Notes: a model not told the origin generated them from the letters alone. 64,000 bases of DNA from Stieleria varia (GCF_038443385.1 NZ_CP151726.1:3286001-3350000); one strand, 5' to 3'. Shown: positions 8,512-17,400, numbered from the stretch's first letter. Translations and numbers: made by a program.

Positions 8512-9738
8512 ATGAGCTCGGTAAAAAGACATGGTTTTACGTTGGTGGAGTTGCTGGTGGTGATCGCAATCATCGGCATTCTGGTTGGTTTGCTTCTGCC
8601 AGCGGTTCAGGCAGCACGTGAAGCGGCGCGACGAATGAGTTGCAGCAACAACTTCAAACAAATCGGGCTTGGGATTCAGAATTATCATTCCAACTATAAA
8701 CAATTGCCGACTCACGGAACGGGCACGCAACCGGGCGTTCCCGACGCGTATTTTCGAACCTCCACTCAAGGAAACCGTTATCGATTGAGCATGTTGGTAC
8801 CGATCTTGCCGTTCATTGAGCAGCAATCGCTTTGGGAGCAGATCAGCAATCCCAATGCGCAGCGAACCGACGGGGACACAATGGCTGCGGTCGGCACGCC
8901 GACGAATCCTTGGCCTCCCATGGGGCCAACGCCCGAGGTGATCCAGTACATTCCATGGACGACAGAAGTCCCCACCTACCGATGCCCGAGTGATCCGGGA
9001 TTTGGGCTTCCCGCGTTAGGGCGAACCAACTATGCCGCATGTCTGGGAGACTCCTGTTGGCGATTGTATTTCGGTCCCTACAACAACGACCGGACGGCGA
9101 AGCCTCAGGGTGCTGTGTTGCAAGCGCAAGCCGCCCATCGCGGTTTCTTTAAGCCTCTGCAGGAATCAAAATTCCGCGACATCCTTGATGGACTCTCCAA
9201 CACCATTGCGATGGGTGAAATCATTTCGTATCTGGGTGACAACAGCATTCGTGGTCAAGTGACCGAGTCGGCGGCGAATTCCAGCGCACCAGGCGTATCG
9301 CTTACCAGTATCCGTGATAATCCATCGGTCTGTTTGCCATTGATCAATCCTCAGCGTCCCAGGTTTTGGGACCCGACATACAACATGATCTCACGACGTC
9401 TGTTTGCTCGTGGGTACAGGTGGGCAGATCAAGGCCCTTTCTTTACGGGCTGCTTGACCATCCTGCCTCCCAACCGAGAGATCTGTGGTCCCTACAACAC
9501 GCTGGGAACGACACTCATCGCAACCATGTCCAGCCAGCACACCGGCGGTTGTCATGTCTTGATGGGTGACGGTGCGGTAACGTTCGTCAGTGATTCTGTC
9601 GAAGCGGGTGATTCCACGGCCGGCAGCGTTTGGCTCAATGGGACCGGCGCACAGATACCGGGTTCCCCAAGTCCCTATGGTCTTTGGGGTTCGTTGGGAA
9701 CACGCGCCGCCAGCGAAGTCGTCGACGAAGCGTTGTGA
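8512..9738 (+). CDS. DUF1559 domain protein (type-IV-pilin-like N-terminus)
   Basis: 408 residues from the ATG at 8512, chosen because a GGAG site lies 7 nt upstream (an in-frame TTG at 8464 would give an implausible leader). Prepilin motif [20 protein letters not shown] at about residues 8-27, then [17 protein letters not shown]. The C-terminus has GGCHVLMGDGAVTFVSDSVE and GLWGSLGTRAASE. About half of the central region differs from the tandem pair at the window start. A 61-residue lipoprotein follows on the same strand, a pairing seen beside many DUF1559 genes. Exported, function unknown. Confidence 0.94.
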   Translation: MSSVKRHGFTLVELLVVIAIIGILVGLLLPAVQAAREAARRMSCSNNFKQIGLGIQNYHSNYKQLPTHGTGTQPGVPDAYFRTSTQGNRYRLSMLVPILPFIEQQSLWEQISNPNAQRTDGDTMAAVGTPTNPWPPMGPTPEVIQYIPWTTEVPTYRCPSDPGFGLPALGRTNYAACLGDSCWRLYFGPYNNDRTAKPQGAVLQAQAAHRGFFKPLQESKFRDILDGLSNTIAMGEIISYLGDNSIRGQVTESAANSSAPGVSLTSIRDNPSVCLPLINPQRPRFWDPTYNMISRRLFARGYRWADQGPFFTGCLTILPPNREICGPYNTLGTTLIATMSSQHTGGCHVLMGDGAVTFVSDSVEAGDSTAGSVWLNGTGAQIPGSPSPYGLWGSLGTRAASEVVDEAL

Positions 9739-9840
9739 ATTCGCGACGCGTTCACGATCGTCAGTAAGGATGCTGATGGTATAAAGGTTCTTGTTTTTGA
9801 ATGTCCCTCCGAATTCCTCCGATCAGTTTGAGTCATCCAA

Positions 9841-10026
9841 ATGAAATTGTTCACGACACCGTTTGCCCTCACCGTCTTGTTGACCGCATTTGTCCTTGGG
9901 TGTGGCGATGGCACGCCAAAGAAATCAACCGATGGCGCCGATGCGCAAGCCATCGCTGACTATGAAGCCGCAGTCGCAGCAACGGAACAACAGAACGTGG
10001 AGAGCGGCGTCGACAAAGATCAATAG
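9841..10026 (+). CDS. very small lipoprotein downstream of DUF1559 gene
   Basis: 61 residues. The signal peptide is basic and hydrophobic with lipobox VLGC, acyl Cys at residue 21. The mature part is about 40 polar residues ending in an acidic-Gln stretch (ATEQQNVESGVDKDQ). It starts 102 bp after the DUF1559 stop on the same strand. Tiny lipoproteins in this place are common next to DUF1559 genes in planctomycetes (from memory, not searched). A partner or accessory role is inference. Confidence 0.75.
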   Translation: MKLFTTPFALTVLLTAFVLGCGDGTPKKSTDGADAQAIADYEAAVAATEQQNVESGVDKDQ

Positions 10027-10131
10027 GTTCCGTGGATGGTGGATGCAGTGGCACTGCAAAATCACGCGACCATGATTAAGCGGGCATGATTAAGCGGGCA
10101 CGATTAAGCGGTGGACGTTCGGCAATTCGGA

Positions 10132-10587
10132 TCACGCGTTGGCGGTCGACGCGATGACGAGATCCGCTTTGCCGGGAAGCCATGCGTTCAGGCGTTGCAG
10201 AAACAGCGCCGCATCACCGTCGGGGCTGAGCCATCGAGAGTCGTCGGTCTGGCAAATACGTGCGTACCAGTCTCTCCATGACGCGGCGATTTCCTCGAAC
10301 CTTTCCCCCGAAATCGGCTGTGGGACAAGCTGTAATCGGCTGACTTTGGCGATGCGCTGCAAATGCACCAGCCGACCCGCATCGGCGGCGTAGCGTTGAC
10401 CTTGGTCGTACACGCGACGCAGTTCACCCGATCCGTTGAATTGAAACACGGGTTCTTCGCCGCAATAGATGCTCGCTTGTCCTCCGCTGCGGAATCCGAT
10501 GACCACTCGCGTTCCTCCCACCATCGCTGCACATCGCAGCGACATCTGATGTCCGTCTCGTAGTAAGTCTTCGTGATCGTTAGACAT
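10132..10587 (-). CDS. hypothetical protein, about 151 aa
   Basis: Starts at the ATG at 10585-10587 (MSNDHEDLLRDGHQM); an upstream in-frame ATG at 10626 would add 13 residues. No signal peptide, so probably cytoplasmic. Features: a beta-rich first half (RVVIGFRSGGQASIYCGEEPVFQF), then a helical part with a conserved-looking WRDWYARICQTDDSRWL block. No family recognised. It ends 10 bp inside non-repetitive sequence, and the gap to the signal peptidase gene beyond it is filled by repeats. Confidence 0.7.
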   Translation of the reverse strand: MSNDHEDLLRDGHQMSLRCAAMVGGTRVVIGFRSGGQASIYCGEEPVFQFNGSGELRRVYDQGQRYAADAGRLVHLQRIAKVSRLQLVPQPISGERFEEIAASWRDWYARICQTDDSRWLSPDGDAALFLQRLNAWLPGKADLVIASTANA

Positions 10588-10671
10588 GAGGTGTACTGTT
10601 TGGAAGGTGTCTGCAGTGAAGGACACGAATTGTAATCATCCGACACGCGATAGCGCCCAATTCTTGTCCGC

Positions 10672-10855
10672 TGTCACCTCCCCAAGGAACTCGGGGGAGG
10701 GGGCCTGTCTGCGTAAGTGAGTGTTTGGGATTGGCAAAACGCTTGGCGAGGCACGCTTTCGATTTGTTGAATCGAGCGACGATTGTCGTTCGACTTTCCA
10801 AGTCGAAAACGAACGCCGCCATACGCCCAAATGCAAACCATACGCCGTATGCGCA
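10672..10855 (-). repeat. family I repeat, inverted single copy
   Basis: Matches, in reverse orientation, the unit of the tandem array at 23048-24778: a hairpin of CACCTCCCC and CTCGGGGGAGG near 10675, then GTCTGCG, then the palindromic block with TCGTTCGACTTTCCAAGTCG, then GAACGCCGCCATACGCC. Degenerate relative to the array copies. Non-coding. Confidence 0.75.
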
Positions 10856-10946
10856 ACGGTTACGTTCCCAGCTGCGTTGAGGGGCGTGACAGAAACTTGC
10901 GGAGCGAGACAGTGCAACATCCCCGTACTATTGAACAAGCCGCTAG

Positions 10947-11121
10947 CCCGGATTATTCACGCGACTCCCTACAGTCTTCGCAATACGTTTGCACGAAACG
11001 GCTTACGCGGATTGGCACGAAGACAGTCTGCGCATATCAGCCGCCACGCGATAGCGTCCGGTTCTCACGCCTGTCATCGGGAACCGGACGCTATCGCGCT
11101 GCGGCTGATGAATCGCCTGGG
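10947..11121. repeat. family B palindromic element, copy B1, flanked by CTAG
   Basis: 175 bp. The left end CCCGGATTATTCACGCGACT follows CTAG at 10943-10946, and the right end (GATGAATCGCCTGGG) is followed by CTAG at 11122-11125. An inner long hairpin is formed by CGCGATAGCGTCCGGTTC and its near complement. Same length as B2. Lies between the small hypothetical and signal peptidase genes. Confidence 0.85.
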
Positions 11122-11144
11122 CTAGCGCTGGATGAGACCGGTGG

Positions 11145-12404
11145 CTATTCTGTCAACGCAAGAGGATGACAGGTTCCTTGAATGGATCGTAAATGGATTG
11201 GCCCGACCGTTCGGCTATCGACACTGATGGGAACGTTGTCGCCCAACACAAAGCATTCGTTTTCTGACAAGGTGAACGGATAGCGTGAGCGATCATGGTG
11301 GCGATTCAAGCGGTACTCCACGCTGCGAGAAACGGAAAGCCCTTCGATGGTTACTTCGCTGGTCTCTGTGTCGCTGGTCTCTGTGTCGCCGGCAATGCGG
11401 ATGGCGATGGGGAGGTTGGCAGAGACCGGCTGGTTTTCACTTGCGGCGGCATCCCACACGCATGCCGTCAAAGTCGTGAATCCGGATGAGGATGCGGGGA
11501 GGTGCGACTCATGTAATCGATGTCCCTCCGGAGTCCAGAATGCGACTTGGACGTTCAACGCGAAATCGGAGCGAAATGATGCGTCGAGCCAGAGTCGATC
11601 GACCGGAGATAGTTTGCGACGCACGGAAGTGTTCATCGGGTAGTCATCCAATACCGGTCCGTCGCGACCGGCATTGTGTGGATCTTGGTGACGATAGACG
11701 ATCCACTCCGACTCTCTGATGTCTAGCGCATTCTTGGATGACCAATGGTTCGATGTTGATCGGAGCCACGACGATGGCAACGCTAATGAATGCCAACGCA
11801 TGAGGTCGCTGCTGACATCGACCCTCGGCGATTGGGTGGGCGCCAAGAGATCTTCGACTCGTTGACCGTTGATCAGAATCCTGGGTCGATCGTCGCTTGC
11901 CGGATCAAGCGAGACCGTGTCCCCTGGCAAGCCCACCAGACGTTTGACGTGTTGCTGGTCTTCCCAAGTCACGGCAACCAATTCACCACGCGATAGTTGC
12001 CGTGGATCGATGGTGGTGACCGTGACGACGTCAGCGGGCAGAGCACTTGCGTTCTCGAAATCGCTTGGCATGAATCGCTTGCCACAATGCAGGCACGCCA
12101 GCGTTGAATTGGGGGCCGGCATGGAATCGGTCGGTATGGAATCGGCATCGACTGTCAACGGATGTTCGCAATGAGAGCAGACAATCTGGCGTGCGCTACC
12201 GATCAACGTGGGGGCCATCGAGTTGCCCGAGACTGCAAAAATTTGCACGGGTGCAATGGGGGGGCGGATTTCGCGTTTGGCCGATCGGAGTCCGAGTTTC
12301 CATCCGGTGACCACCGCCGAAATTGCGATTGCAGCGGCGAAAAAACAGAAAATCGCCCCGGTGGAGCGAGCGAGGGGAGTTGAAACTTGCGATGGATCAG
12401 GCAC
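11145..12404 (-). CDS. signal peptidase I-like protein (S26) with inserted zinc ribbon
   Basis: 419 residues, GTG start. Predicted membrane serine protease that removes signal peptides or processes exported proteins. A transmembrane helix at about 18-36 is followed by box B with the nucleophile Ser62 in SGNSMAPTL, and by general-base Lys154 in QHVKRLVGLPGDTVS (box D). Box E is FVLGDNVPISVDSR near residue 395. Between boxes B and C lies an insert with two Cys pairs (CSHC at 76-79 and CLHC at 104-107), a zinc-ribbon pattern absent from Escherichia coli LepB. A 170-residue insert before box E is another extension. Upstream it faces fabH divergently. Family assignment is strong; substrate is unknown. 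Confidence 0.88.
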   Translation of the reverse strand: MPDPSQVSTPLARSTGAIFCFFAAAIAISAVVTGWKLGLRSAKREIRPPIAPVQIFAVSGNSMAPTLIGSARQIVCSHCEHPLTVDADSIPTDSMPAPNSTLACLHCGKRFMPSDFENASALPADVVTVTTIDPRQLSRGELVAVTWEDQQHVKRLVGLPGDTVSLDPASDDRPRILINGQRVEDLLAPTQSPRVDVSSDLMRWHSLALPSSWLRSTSNHWSSKNALDIRESEWIVYRHQDPHNAGRDGPVLDDYPMNTSVRRKLSPVDRLWLDASFRSDFALNVQVAFWTPEGHRLHESHLPASSSGFTTLTACVWDAAASENQPVSANLPIAIRIAGDTETSDTETSEVTIEGLSVSRSVEYRLNRHHDRSRYPFTLSENECFVLGDNVPISVDSRTVGPIHLRSIQGTCHPLALTE

Positions 12405-12498
12405 GCTGAAATCCCGGTAAACGAATGTCGCCTGCAGTGCTATACTGACGCCTTATCTTAACACCGCTCGTCTCATCTCCCGCAAATTTCATCGGTAC

Positions 12499-13683
12499 AT
12501 GTCTCAAGCAATTCCAACGGATGACCCGTCGGCGACCGCCAAGGCACAGGCTCCCACCTCACCAACGCGTACCGCACAGGATCATCTGTCCAAAAACGCT
12601 GTGGCAGACGGCTCGTCCTGTCCACCGCCCTCACCTGGAGAGTCGTCCATCGAGGCGACCGCTGAAAGCTCTGGCGCGAGACGGGGGCGCATGGGGGCGG
12701 TCAACGGCGTTCGCGTGCTGGCCACGGGATCGTACGTGCCGCCCAACATCGTCACCAATGAGGATTTGGCGGCGCTGGGATGCGACAGCGAGTGGATCAT
12801 TCGCCGCACCGGAATCCGGGAGCGACGTCGTGCATCGGACGATCAAGCGACAAGTGATCTTTGCTACGAGGCTGCCTTGCGTTGCATGGAGACCGCTGGC
12901 GTCACGGCGGACCAGATCGACTTGATCATTGTCGCCACCATCACCCCTGATCATCCGACACCATCGACCGCGTGTCACTTGCAACGTCGGCTGGGATGCA
13001 TTGCCCCGTCGATGGATGTCAACGCGGCATGTGCAGGATTCATGTATGCGATGACGACGGCGGCGCAGTTCGTTGCTGCGGGCAACAGCAAGTGCGCATT
13101 GGTCGTCGGCGCGGACTTGATGAGCAGAACCGTCAATCCGGACGACAAGAAAACGTATCCGCTGTTCGGCGATGGTGCCGGTGCGGTCCTGTTGGCCCCG
13201 GATTCGTCGACGGATTCCCCGGCGGGCATATTGTCGTACCAGTTGGGCAGCGAAGGTTGCGGCGGCGAGATGTTGTGTATCCCCGCGGGCGGAACACGTC
13301 ACCTGTTGACGCCGGAAGCACACGAAAGTGGCTTGCAGTACTTGACCATGGATGGCCGTGGTGTGTTCAAGTGGGCCGTTCGCGTGTTTGACGAAAGCGC
13401 CAAAGACGTGTTGGAAACCGCAGGCATCCAGCCGAGTGAACTGGCGTTGGTCGTCCTGCATCAAGCCAACCAGCGAATCATCGATTCAGCGGTGGCGGAC
13501 CTCGGTGTGGAGCGTGATCGCGTGTTCGTCAACCTGGATCGCTATGGCAACACGTCCGGGGCCAGCATTCCGCTGGCTTTGGATGAAGCCATCCGGGAGG
13601 GCAAGCTACAGCGAGGTGACAAGGTACTGCTGTGCGGTTTCGGTGCCGGACTCGCATGGGGCACCGCGGTCCTGCAGTGGTGA
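12499..13683 (+). CDS. fabH: 3-oxoacyl-ACP synthase III (FabH)
   Basis: 394 residues. Condenses acetyl-CoA with malonyl-ACP to start fatty acid synthesis. The catalytic triad is complete: Cys178 in DVNAACAGF, His321 in VVLHQANQR and Asn351 in YGNTSGASIPLA. The glycine-rich GFGAGLAWGT motif is near the C-terminus. Homology starts near residue 65 (GAVNGVRVLATGSYVPPN), so the first 64 residues are a Thr/Pro/Ser-rich extension not found in typical 320-residue FabH. A later start near the ATG at 12691 is possible. Divergent from the signal peptidase gene with a 94-bp gap. No other fab genes are adjacent. Confidence 0.95.
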   Translation: MSQAIPTDDPSATAKAQAPTSPTRTAQDHLSKNAVADGSSCPPPSPGESSIEATAESSGARRGRMGAVNGVRVLATGSYVPPNIVTNEDLAALGCDSEWIIRRTGIRERRRASDDQATSDLCYEAALRCMETAGVTADQIDLIIVATITPDHPTPSTACHLQRRLGCIAPSMDVNAACAGFMYAMTTAAQFVAAGNSKCALVVGADLMSRTVNPDDKKTYPLFGDGAGAVLLAPDSSTDSPAGILSYQLGSEGCGGEMLCIPAGGTRHLLTPEAHESGLQYLTMDGRGVFKWAVRVFDESAKDVLETAGIQPSELALVVLHQANQRIIDSAVADLGVERDRVFVNLDRYGNTSGASIPLALDEAIREGKLQRGDKVLLCGFGAGLAWGTAVLQW

Positions 13684-13730
13684 GCTTTCAGCAGCCGCTC
13701 ACTAGAGGAACACATCACCAATCAGTGGCG

Positions 13731-13888
13731 TAGTGGCCTGGCACAACTTATCATTAGGGTAGTGGATCTTGTTAAAGATCCTGCAGCTTGACTTTAGGGT
13801 AGTGGATCTTGTTGAAGATCCTGTAGCGGTGGGATCTTTGACAAGCTCCACTACGGCAAACCCTCATTTCTAGCTGTCCCAGACTACT
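13731..13888. repeat. family C palindromic element, copy C1
   Basis: Left end TAGTGGCCTGGCACAACTTA and right end complementary to TAGTAGTCTGGGACAGCTA form imperfect terminal repeats. The interior has two copies of a GTAGTGGATCTTG-AAGATCC hairpin and its complement. A CTAG (13887-13890) ends the right side. Non-coding. The related copy C2 is at 55794-55910. Confidence 0.75.
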
Positions 13889-13899
13889 AGGTGCGCTAG

Positions 13900-14074
13900 C
13901 CCGGATTATTCACGCGACTCAATACGGTCATCGCAACACGTTTGCGTGAAACGGCTTACGCGGATTGGCAGAAAAACAGTCTGCGCAGATCAGCCGCCAC
14001 GCGATAGCGTCCGGTTCTCACGCCTATGCTCGGGAACCGGACGCTATCGCGTGCCGGCTGATGAATAATCCGGG
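13900..14074. repeat. family B palindromic element, copy B2, best-preserved, flanked by CTAG
   Basis: 175 bp. Perfect 13-bp terminal inverted repeats CCCGGATTATTCA, each bounded outside by CTAG (13896-13899 and 14075-14078). The middle forms a long hairpin (GCGATAGCGTCCGGTTC with its complement). The ends share the first 7 bases with the inverted repeats of the IS1380 element at 2681-4413. No coding capacity. Confidence 0.88.
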
Positions 14075-14096
14075 CTAGTAGATCGTGCGTTATTCC

Positions 14097-15098
14097 TTAC
14101 TGCTGCATTTCGCAGATCGTGAGCGCGTCGGCGGCGATGGTTGCATCCAGGATGGGCGAATGCTTGCCAGTGTCCACCGATTCAGCAGCAGCATTGATCT
14201 CGGCGACGAATGAACTGACGGGATCGCCGTCGCCCAACTCGGGGCGTTCGACGGTGCCGTCGGCGTGCATGATCGTCAGTGGAATCAGTGCCGTCGAACC
14301 GTCCGCGTAGGCGGCGAACTCAAATTGCACCGTGGCCCGCTCAAAGCTGACTTCGTAACCGTGGGTGAATCCGCGTGCGGGTGAGTTGATCACACCGCCG
14401 CCCGCGGAGACCGCGAGCTGTGAATCGGCGAACTCAAACACGCTCTCGTAAAATTGTGGGACGCCCTTGAGTGGTCGACTGACCGTATGGGCCGCCGTCG
14501 GCATGCCGAACAACAGGCGAATCAAGTGAGCGTCGTGAACATGCAAATCGATCAGAGGACCGCCGACTCGCTTGCTATCGTAGAAATCCGGGATCCAGTC
14601 CGGTGGGCTGATCGTCCGCTTGAATCGTCCCGCAATGGGCTTGCCCCAGCGGCCGTCATTCGCTGCGTCCACCAGTAACTGAAACTCGGGCATGAAAGGC
14701 AAGATGTGCGCAACAAGCAGTTGCCCTGGAGCCGCTTGGCTGGCCAATGCGTGGGCGGTTCGAGCGGAAAGCGCCAAAGGTTTTTCGCACAGCACTTTTT
14801 TTCCAGCGGCAAAACATTTTCCGATCGCATCGGGGTGCAGTGCCGGAGGCAAGCAGATATCGATCAGATCGATCGACTCATCCGCTAGCATCGAATCGAG
14901 TCCTTCGTAGACATTCATGCTGCTGACATCGATTTGTTCCCCGGGGGGACCAAAATTGCCATGGATGCCACGCCAATCGCCGGCGCGTTTTTTGGGATCG
15001 CGACTGCAGAAAGCGACCAATTCGGCTTGTTCACTTCGTTGGTAGGCCAGATAGTGAATCCAACTCATGAATCCAACGCCTACGATACCAGCACGCAT
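14097..15098 (-). CDS. Gfo/Idh/MocA family oxidoreductase
   Basis: 333 residues, cytoplasmic, NAD(P)-dependent sugar or inositol-type dehydrogenase. An N-terminal Rossmann fold has GIVGVGFMSWIH (the GxGxxG-like dinucleotide loop at about 4-12). The family motif EKPLALS is at residues 105-111, where Lys is catalytic. A DLHVHDAHLIRLLFG block near residue 190 gives the His of the second catalytic part. A good AAGGAG ribosome site lies upstream. Substrate cannot be read from sequence. These enzymes are abundant in planctomycetes beside sulfatases, and this one is followed divergently by a propeller protein. Confidence 0.93.
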   Translation of the reverse strand: MRAGIVGVGFMSWIHYLAYQRSEQAELVAFCSRDPKKRAGDWRGIHGNFGPPGEQIDVSSMNVYEGLDSMLADESIDLIDICLPPALHPDAIGKCFAAGKKVLCEKPLALSARTAHALASQAAPGQLLVAHILPFMPEFQLLVDAANDGRWGKPIAGRFKRTISPPDWIPDFYDSKRVGGPLIDLHVHDAHLIRLLFGMPTAAHTVSRPLKGVPQFYESVFEFADSQLAVSAGGGVINSPARGFTHGYEVSFERATVQFEFAAYADGSTALIPLTIMHADGTVERPELGDGDPVSSFVAEINAAAESVDTGKHSPILDATIAADALTICEMQQ

Positions 15099-15220
15099 GA
15101 AGTTTTCTCCTTAGCAATGAACGTTATCCAGATAGAATGATCGGTGATCCTTCAGGCGGGTAAAAGACCACGCGAACAGAAATCGATCCGAATTCCCATA
15201 CTTTGTCCAATCCAGTATCC

Positions 15221-16504
15221 ATGACCAAGTTTTTTTCAGCCGTATCGATGCGATTCACTTTTGTTTGTGGCCTGTTGATGTGCTGTATGCACGCGACGCC
15301 GGCCGGTGCTCAGGAGTGGCCGCAGTGGCGTGGTCCCAATGGTGACAACCATGCGGCGGCCGACGCCAGCGCGCCGCTGAAATGGGACTTGCAGACCGGC
15401 GAGAACGTGATCTGGAAAACCCGTTTGCCCGGCCGCGGCCATTCGACCCCCGTGATCATCGACGAAGGAATCTTTCTGACCACGGCGGACTCCGCAGACG
15501 AGACTCAGTCGCTGCTCAAACTTGATCGTGTGAGCGGAAAGCTCATCGACCGTTGGGTCTTGCACCGTGGTGACTTGCCTCGCCGAATTCATCCGAACAA
15601 CTCGTACGCTTCGCCTTCAGTGGCCTTTGATGGACACCAACTGTATGTCGCATTTCAGACCAGCGACGCGATCCATCTGACAGCGATGACGCCTGATGGC
15701 CGGGAGGTGTGGGCCAAGCGAGTCAGTGATTTCAAGCCGGCGCAATTCGAGTTCGGTTACGGAGCCAGCCCGATCGTGGAAGGCGAGCTAGTGATCGTTG
15801 CCGCTGAGTACGACGGACCGGATAGCGGTCTGTACGGTTTGAGTACGCGGACGGGGGAGCAAGTTTGGAAAGTACCTCGTCCGAGCAATCTTAATTTTGC
15901 CACGCCCATCGTCGCCACGATTGCTGGTCAACGACAGTTGCTGATCGCCGGCGCAAACACGATCGATGCATACGATCCATTGACCGGCCGAACGCTGTGG
16001 CAAGTCGACGCGACGACGGAAGCGATCTGTGGAACGATCGCTGTTGACGGACGCCGCATCTTGGTCAGCGGCGGCAATCCGGTCTCAGGCACTTGGTGTG
16101 TGACGGGTGACGCGACGGGCAAGCTGCTGTGGGAAAACGGAGTGAAGTGCTATGAGCAGTCGTTGCTGACGATCCCGAATCACGTGTTCGCGATTGCAGA
16201 CAATGGTGTGGGCTACTGTTGGCGAACGATGGATGGCAAAGAGATGTGGCGGAGTCGTTTGTTCGCGGGCGGCGTCAGCGCATCCCCGACGCTGATCGGC
16301 AATCGCGTTTACGCGGCGAATGAATCCGGCGAGGTGGCCATCTTTTCGGCGTCACCGGATCGATTCGAACCGCTTGCCAAAATCCAGACGGGCGATTCGA
16401 TCTTTGCGACTCCCATTGCCGTCGGCGATCGCCTCTACATTCGCACCGGAATCAACGAAAACGGTCGCAGACAAGAATACTTGATCGCACTGGGCAGCCA
16501 CTGA
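15221..16504 (+). CDS. exported PQQ-like beta-propeller repeat protein
   Basis: 427 residues from ATG 15221, with a signal peptide at about 7-30 (VCGLLMCCMHATPAGA) and mature start at QEWPQWRG. The sequence has PQQ/pyrrolo-quinoline-quinone-type blades: EWPQWRGPNGDNHAA at the start (a hallmark of planctomycete PQQ proteins), TRLPGRGHSTPV, LTAMTPDGREVWAKRV, YGLSTRTGEQVWKV, AYDPLTGRTLWQV and RTMDGKEMWRSRL. It is shorter than full PQQ dehydrogenases, with no clear PQQ-binding Cys pair, so it is probably a non-enzymatic or binding propeller in the periplasm. Confidence 0.9.
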   Translation: MTKFFSAVSMRFTFVCGLLMCCMHATPAGAQEWPQWRGPNGDNHAAADASAPLKWDLQTGENVIWKTRLPGRGHSTPVIIDEGIFLTTADSADETQSLLKLDRVSGKLIDRWVLHRGDLPRRIHPNNSYASPSVAFDGHQLYVAFQTSDAIHLTAMTPDGREVWAKRVSDFKPAQFEFGYGASPIVEGELVIVAAEYDGPDSGLYGLSTRTGEQVWKVPRPSNLNFATPIVATIAGQRQLLIAGANTIDAYDPLTGRTLWQVDATTEAICGTIAVDGRRILVSGGNPVSGTWCVTGDATGKLLWENGVKCYEQSLLTIPNHVFAIADNGVGYCWRTMDGKEMWRSRLFAGGVSASPTLIGNRVYAANESGEVAIFSASPDRFEPLAKIQTGDSIFATPIAVGDRLYIRTGINENGRRQEYLIALGSH

Positions 16505-16565
16505 GCGAGACATCGATCGAATGGAATGAGGCTGTACTCGGTCAATTACCGCAGGCTTCGGCGAG

Positions 16566-16712
16566 CCCGGAATATTCATCAGCCGCCACGCGATAGCGTC
16601 CGGTTCCCGCGTACGGGAGAACGAACCGGACGCTATCGAGTGGCGGCTGAAATGCGCAGACTGTTTTCGCTCCATTCCGCATGAGCGTTTCATGCAGACG
16701 TATTGCGAAGAC
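16566..16712. repeat. family B remnant, copy B3 (inverted, degenerate)
   Basis: Starts GCCCGGAATATTCATCAGCC, resembling the family B end without a preceding CTAG, then the hairpin ACGCGATAGCGTCCGGTTC with its complement, ending near TATTGCGAAGAC. Inverted relative to B1 and B2, and its other terminus is lost. Lies between two genes. Confidence 0.65.
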
Positions 16713-16724
16713 AACCATCCAGCC

Positions 16725-17207
16725 TCAGCGGGGCCGGATGATCTGTTCCAGGTACTTGTCGGCGTCGCGGGTCATTGCTTCACGTTCCTCGCTCGCGATT
16801 TCGACTGCCGTTTTCACTTTCGGCTTGGGCTCGGGTGTCAGCCGAAACCCGCTCGCTTTCCAAGCCAGCAGCCAACGACCGGCGGCCGTCACGATCATCG
16901 GAGGTGCGGATGCCAGAGCGCCGGCCAATAGCGGCACCAAACCCACTTGCAGCAGGAACACAGGCTCCATGGCAGCGCCGTAGTCAGGATCCATCTGCAG
17001 TCCGATCGACGAAACCATGTCGATCACCGTGCTGGCAAGCCCTGCGGCAACAGGCAAGAACGTGAGCGGAAAGAACGCGGTCAACAAGGACTCTTTGCGA
17101 GTCCGAAAGTACAACAGCAAGGAGACGATCGTCAGGATCGCGGAGATGACGATCAAGCCGATGGTGAGCGGGACGCCGCACAGTTGGAGAAGCAAAGAGA
17201 GGTTCAT
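16725..17207 (-). CDS. hypothetical inner-membrane protein, MotA/TolQ-like topology
   Basis: 160 residues. At least three hydrophobic segments (IGLIVISAILTIVSLLLYF near 16-34, an AFFPLTFLPVAAGLASTVI stretch, and FLLQVGLVPLLAGALA near 84), then a charged C-terminal tail with VEIASEEREAMTRDADKYLEQ. The pattern vaguely recalls a MotA/TolQ/ExbB-type channel subunit, but no family motif is certain, so the function stays open. No partner gene is adjacent. Confidence 0.65.
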   Translation of the reverse strand: MNLSLLLQLCGVPLTIGLIVISAILTIVSLLLYFRTRKESLLTAFFPLTFLPVAAGLASTVIDMVSSIGLQMDPDYGAAMEPVFLLQVGLVPLLAGALASAPPMIVTAAGRWLLAWKASGFRLTPEPKPKVKTAVEIASEEREAMTRDADKYLEQIIRPR

Positions 17208-17400
17208 GGACGATTCAAAAAAGCTGGCAATTCAGAGTAAGCCGAGCGGAGAGTGAATCGTTTGGATGCGATGCTGTCCAGACGCGAGATTGAGAATCCT
17301 GGCTTCTTCGCGGAATCTTAGCGAATGCCGACAGACCTCTGGCGATTTTGGCAAAATAGGCCGGACTTGCGTCCGGCCTAGCCCGGATGATTCACGCGAC
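17208..17400. other. spacer with a truncated family B end
   Basis: No gene seen. At 17378-17400, CTAG is followed by CCCGGATGATTCACGCGAC, the left 19 bp of family B. It is cut off exactly where family A copy A3 begins (17401), which shows that A3 inserted after B or that recombination joined them. A short hairpin GCCGGACTTGCGTCCGGC lies just before. Confidence 0.6.
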
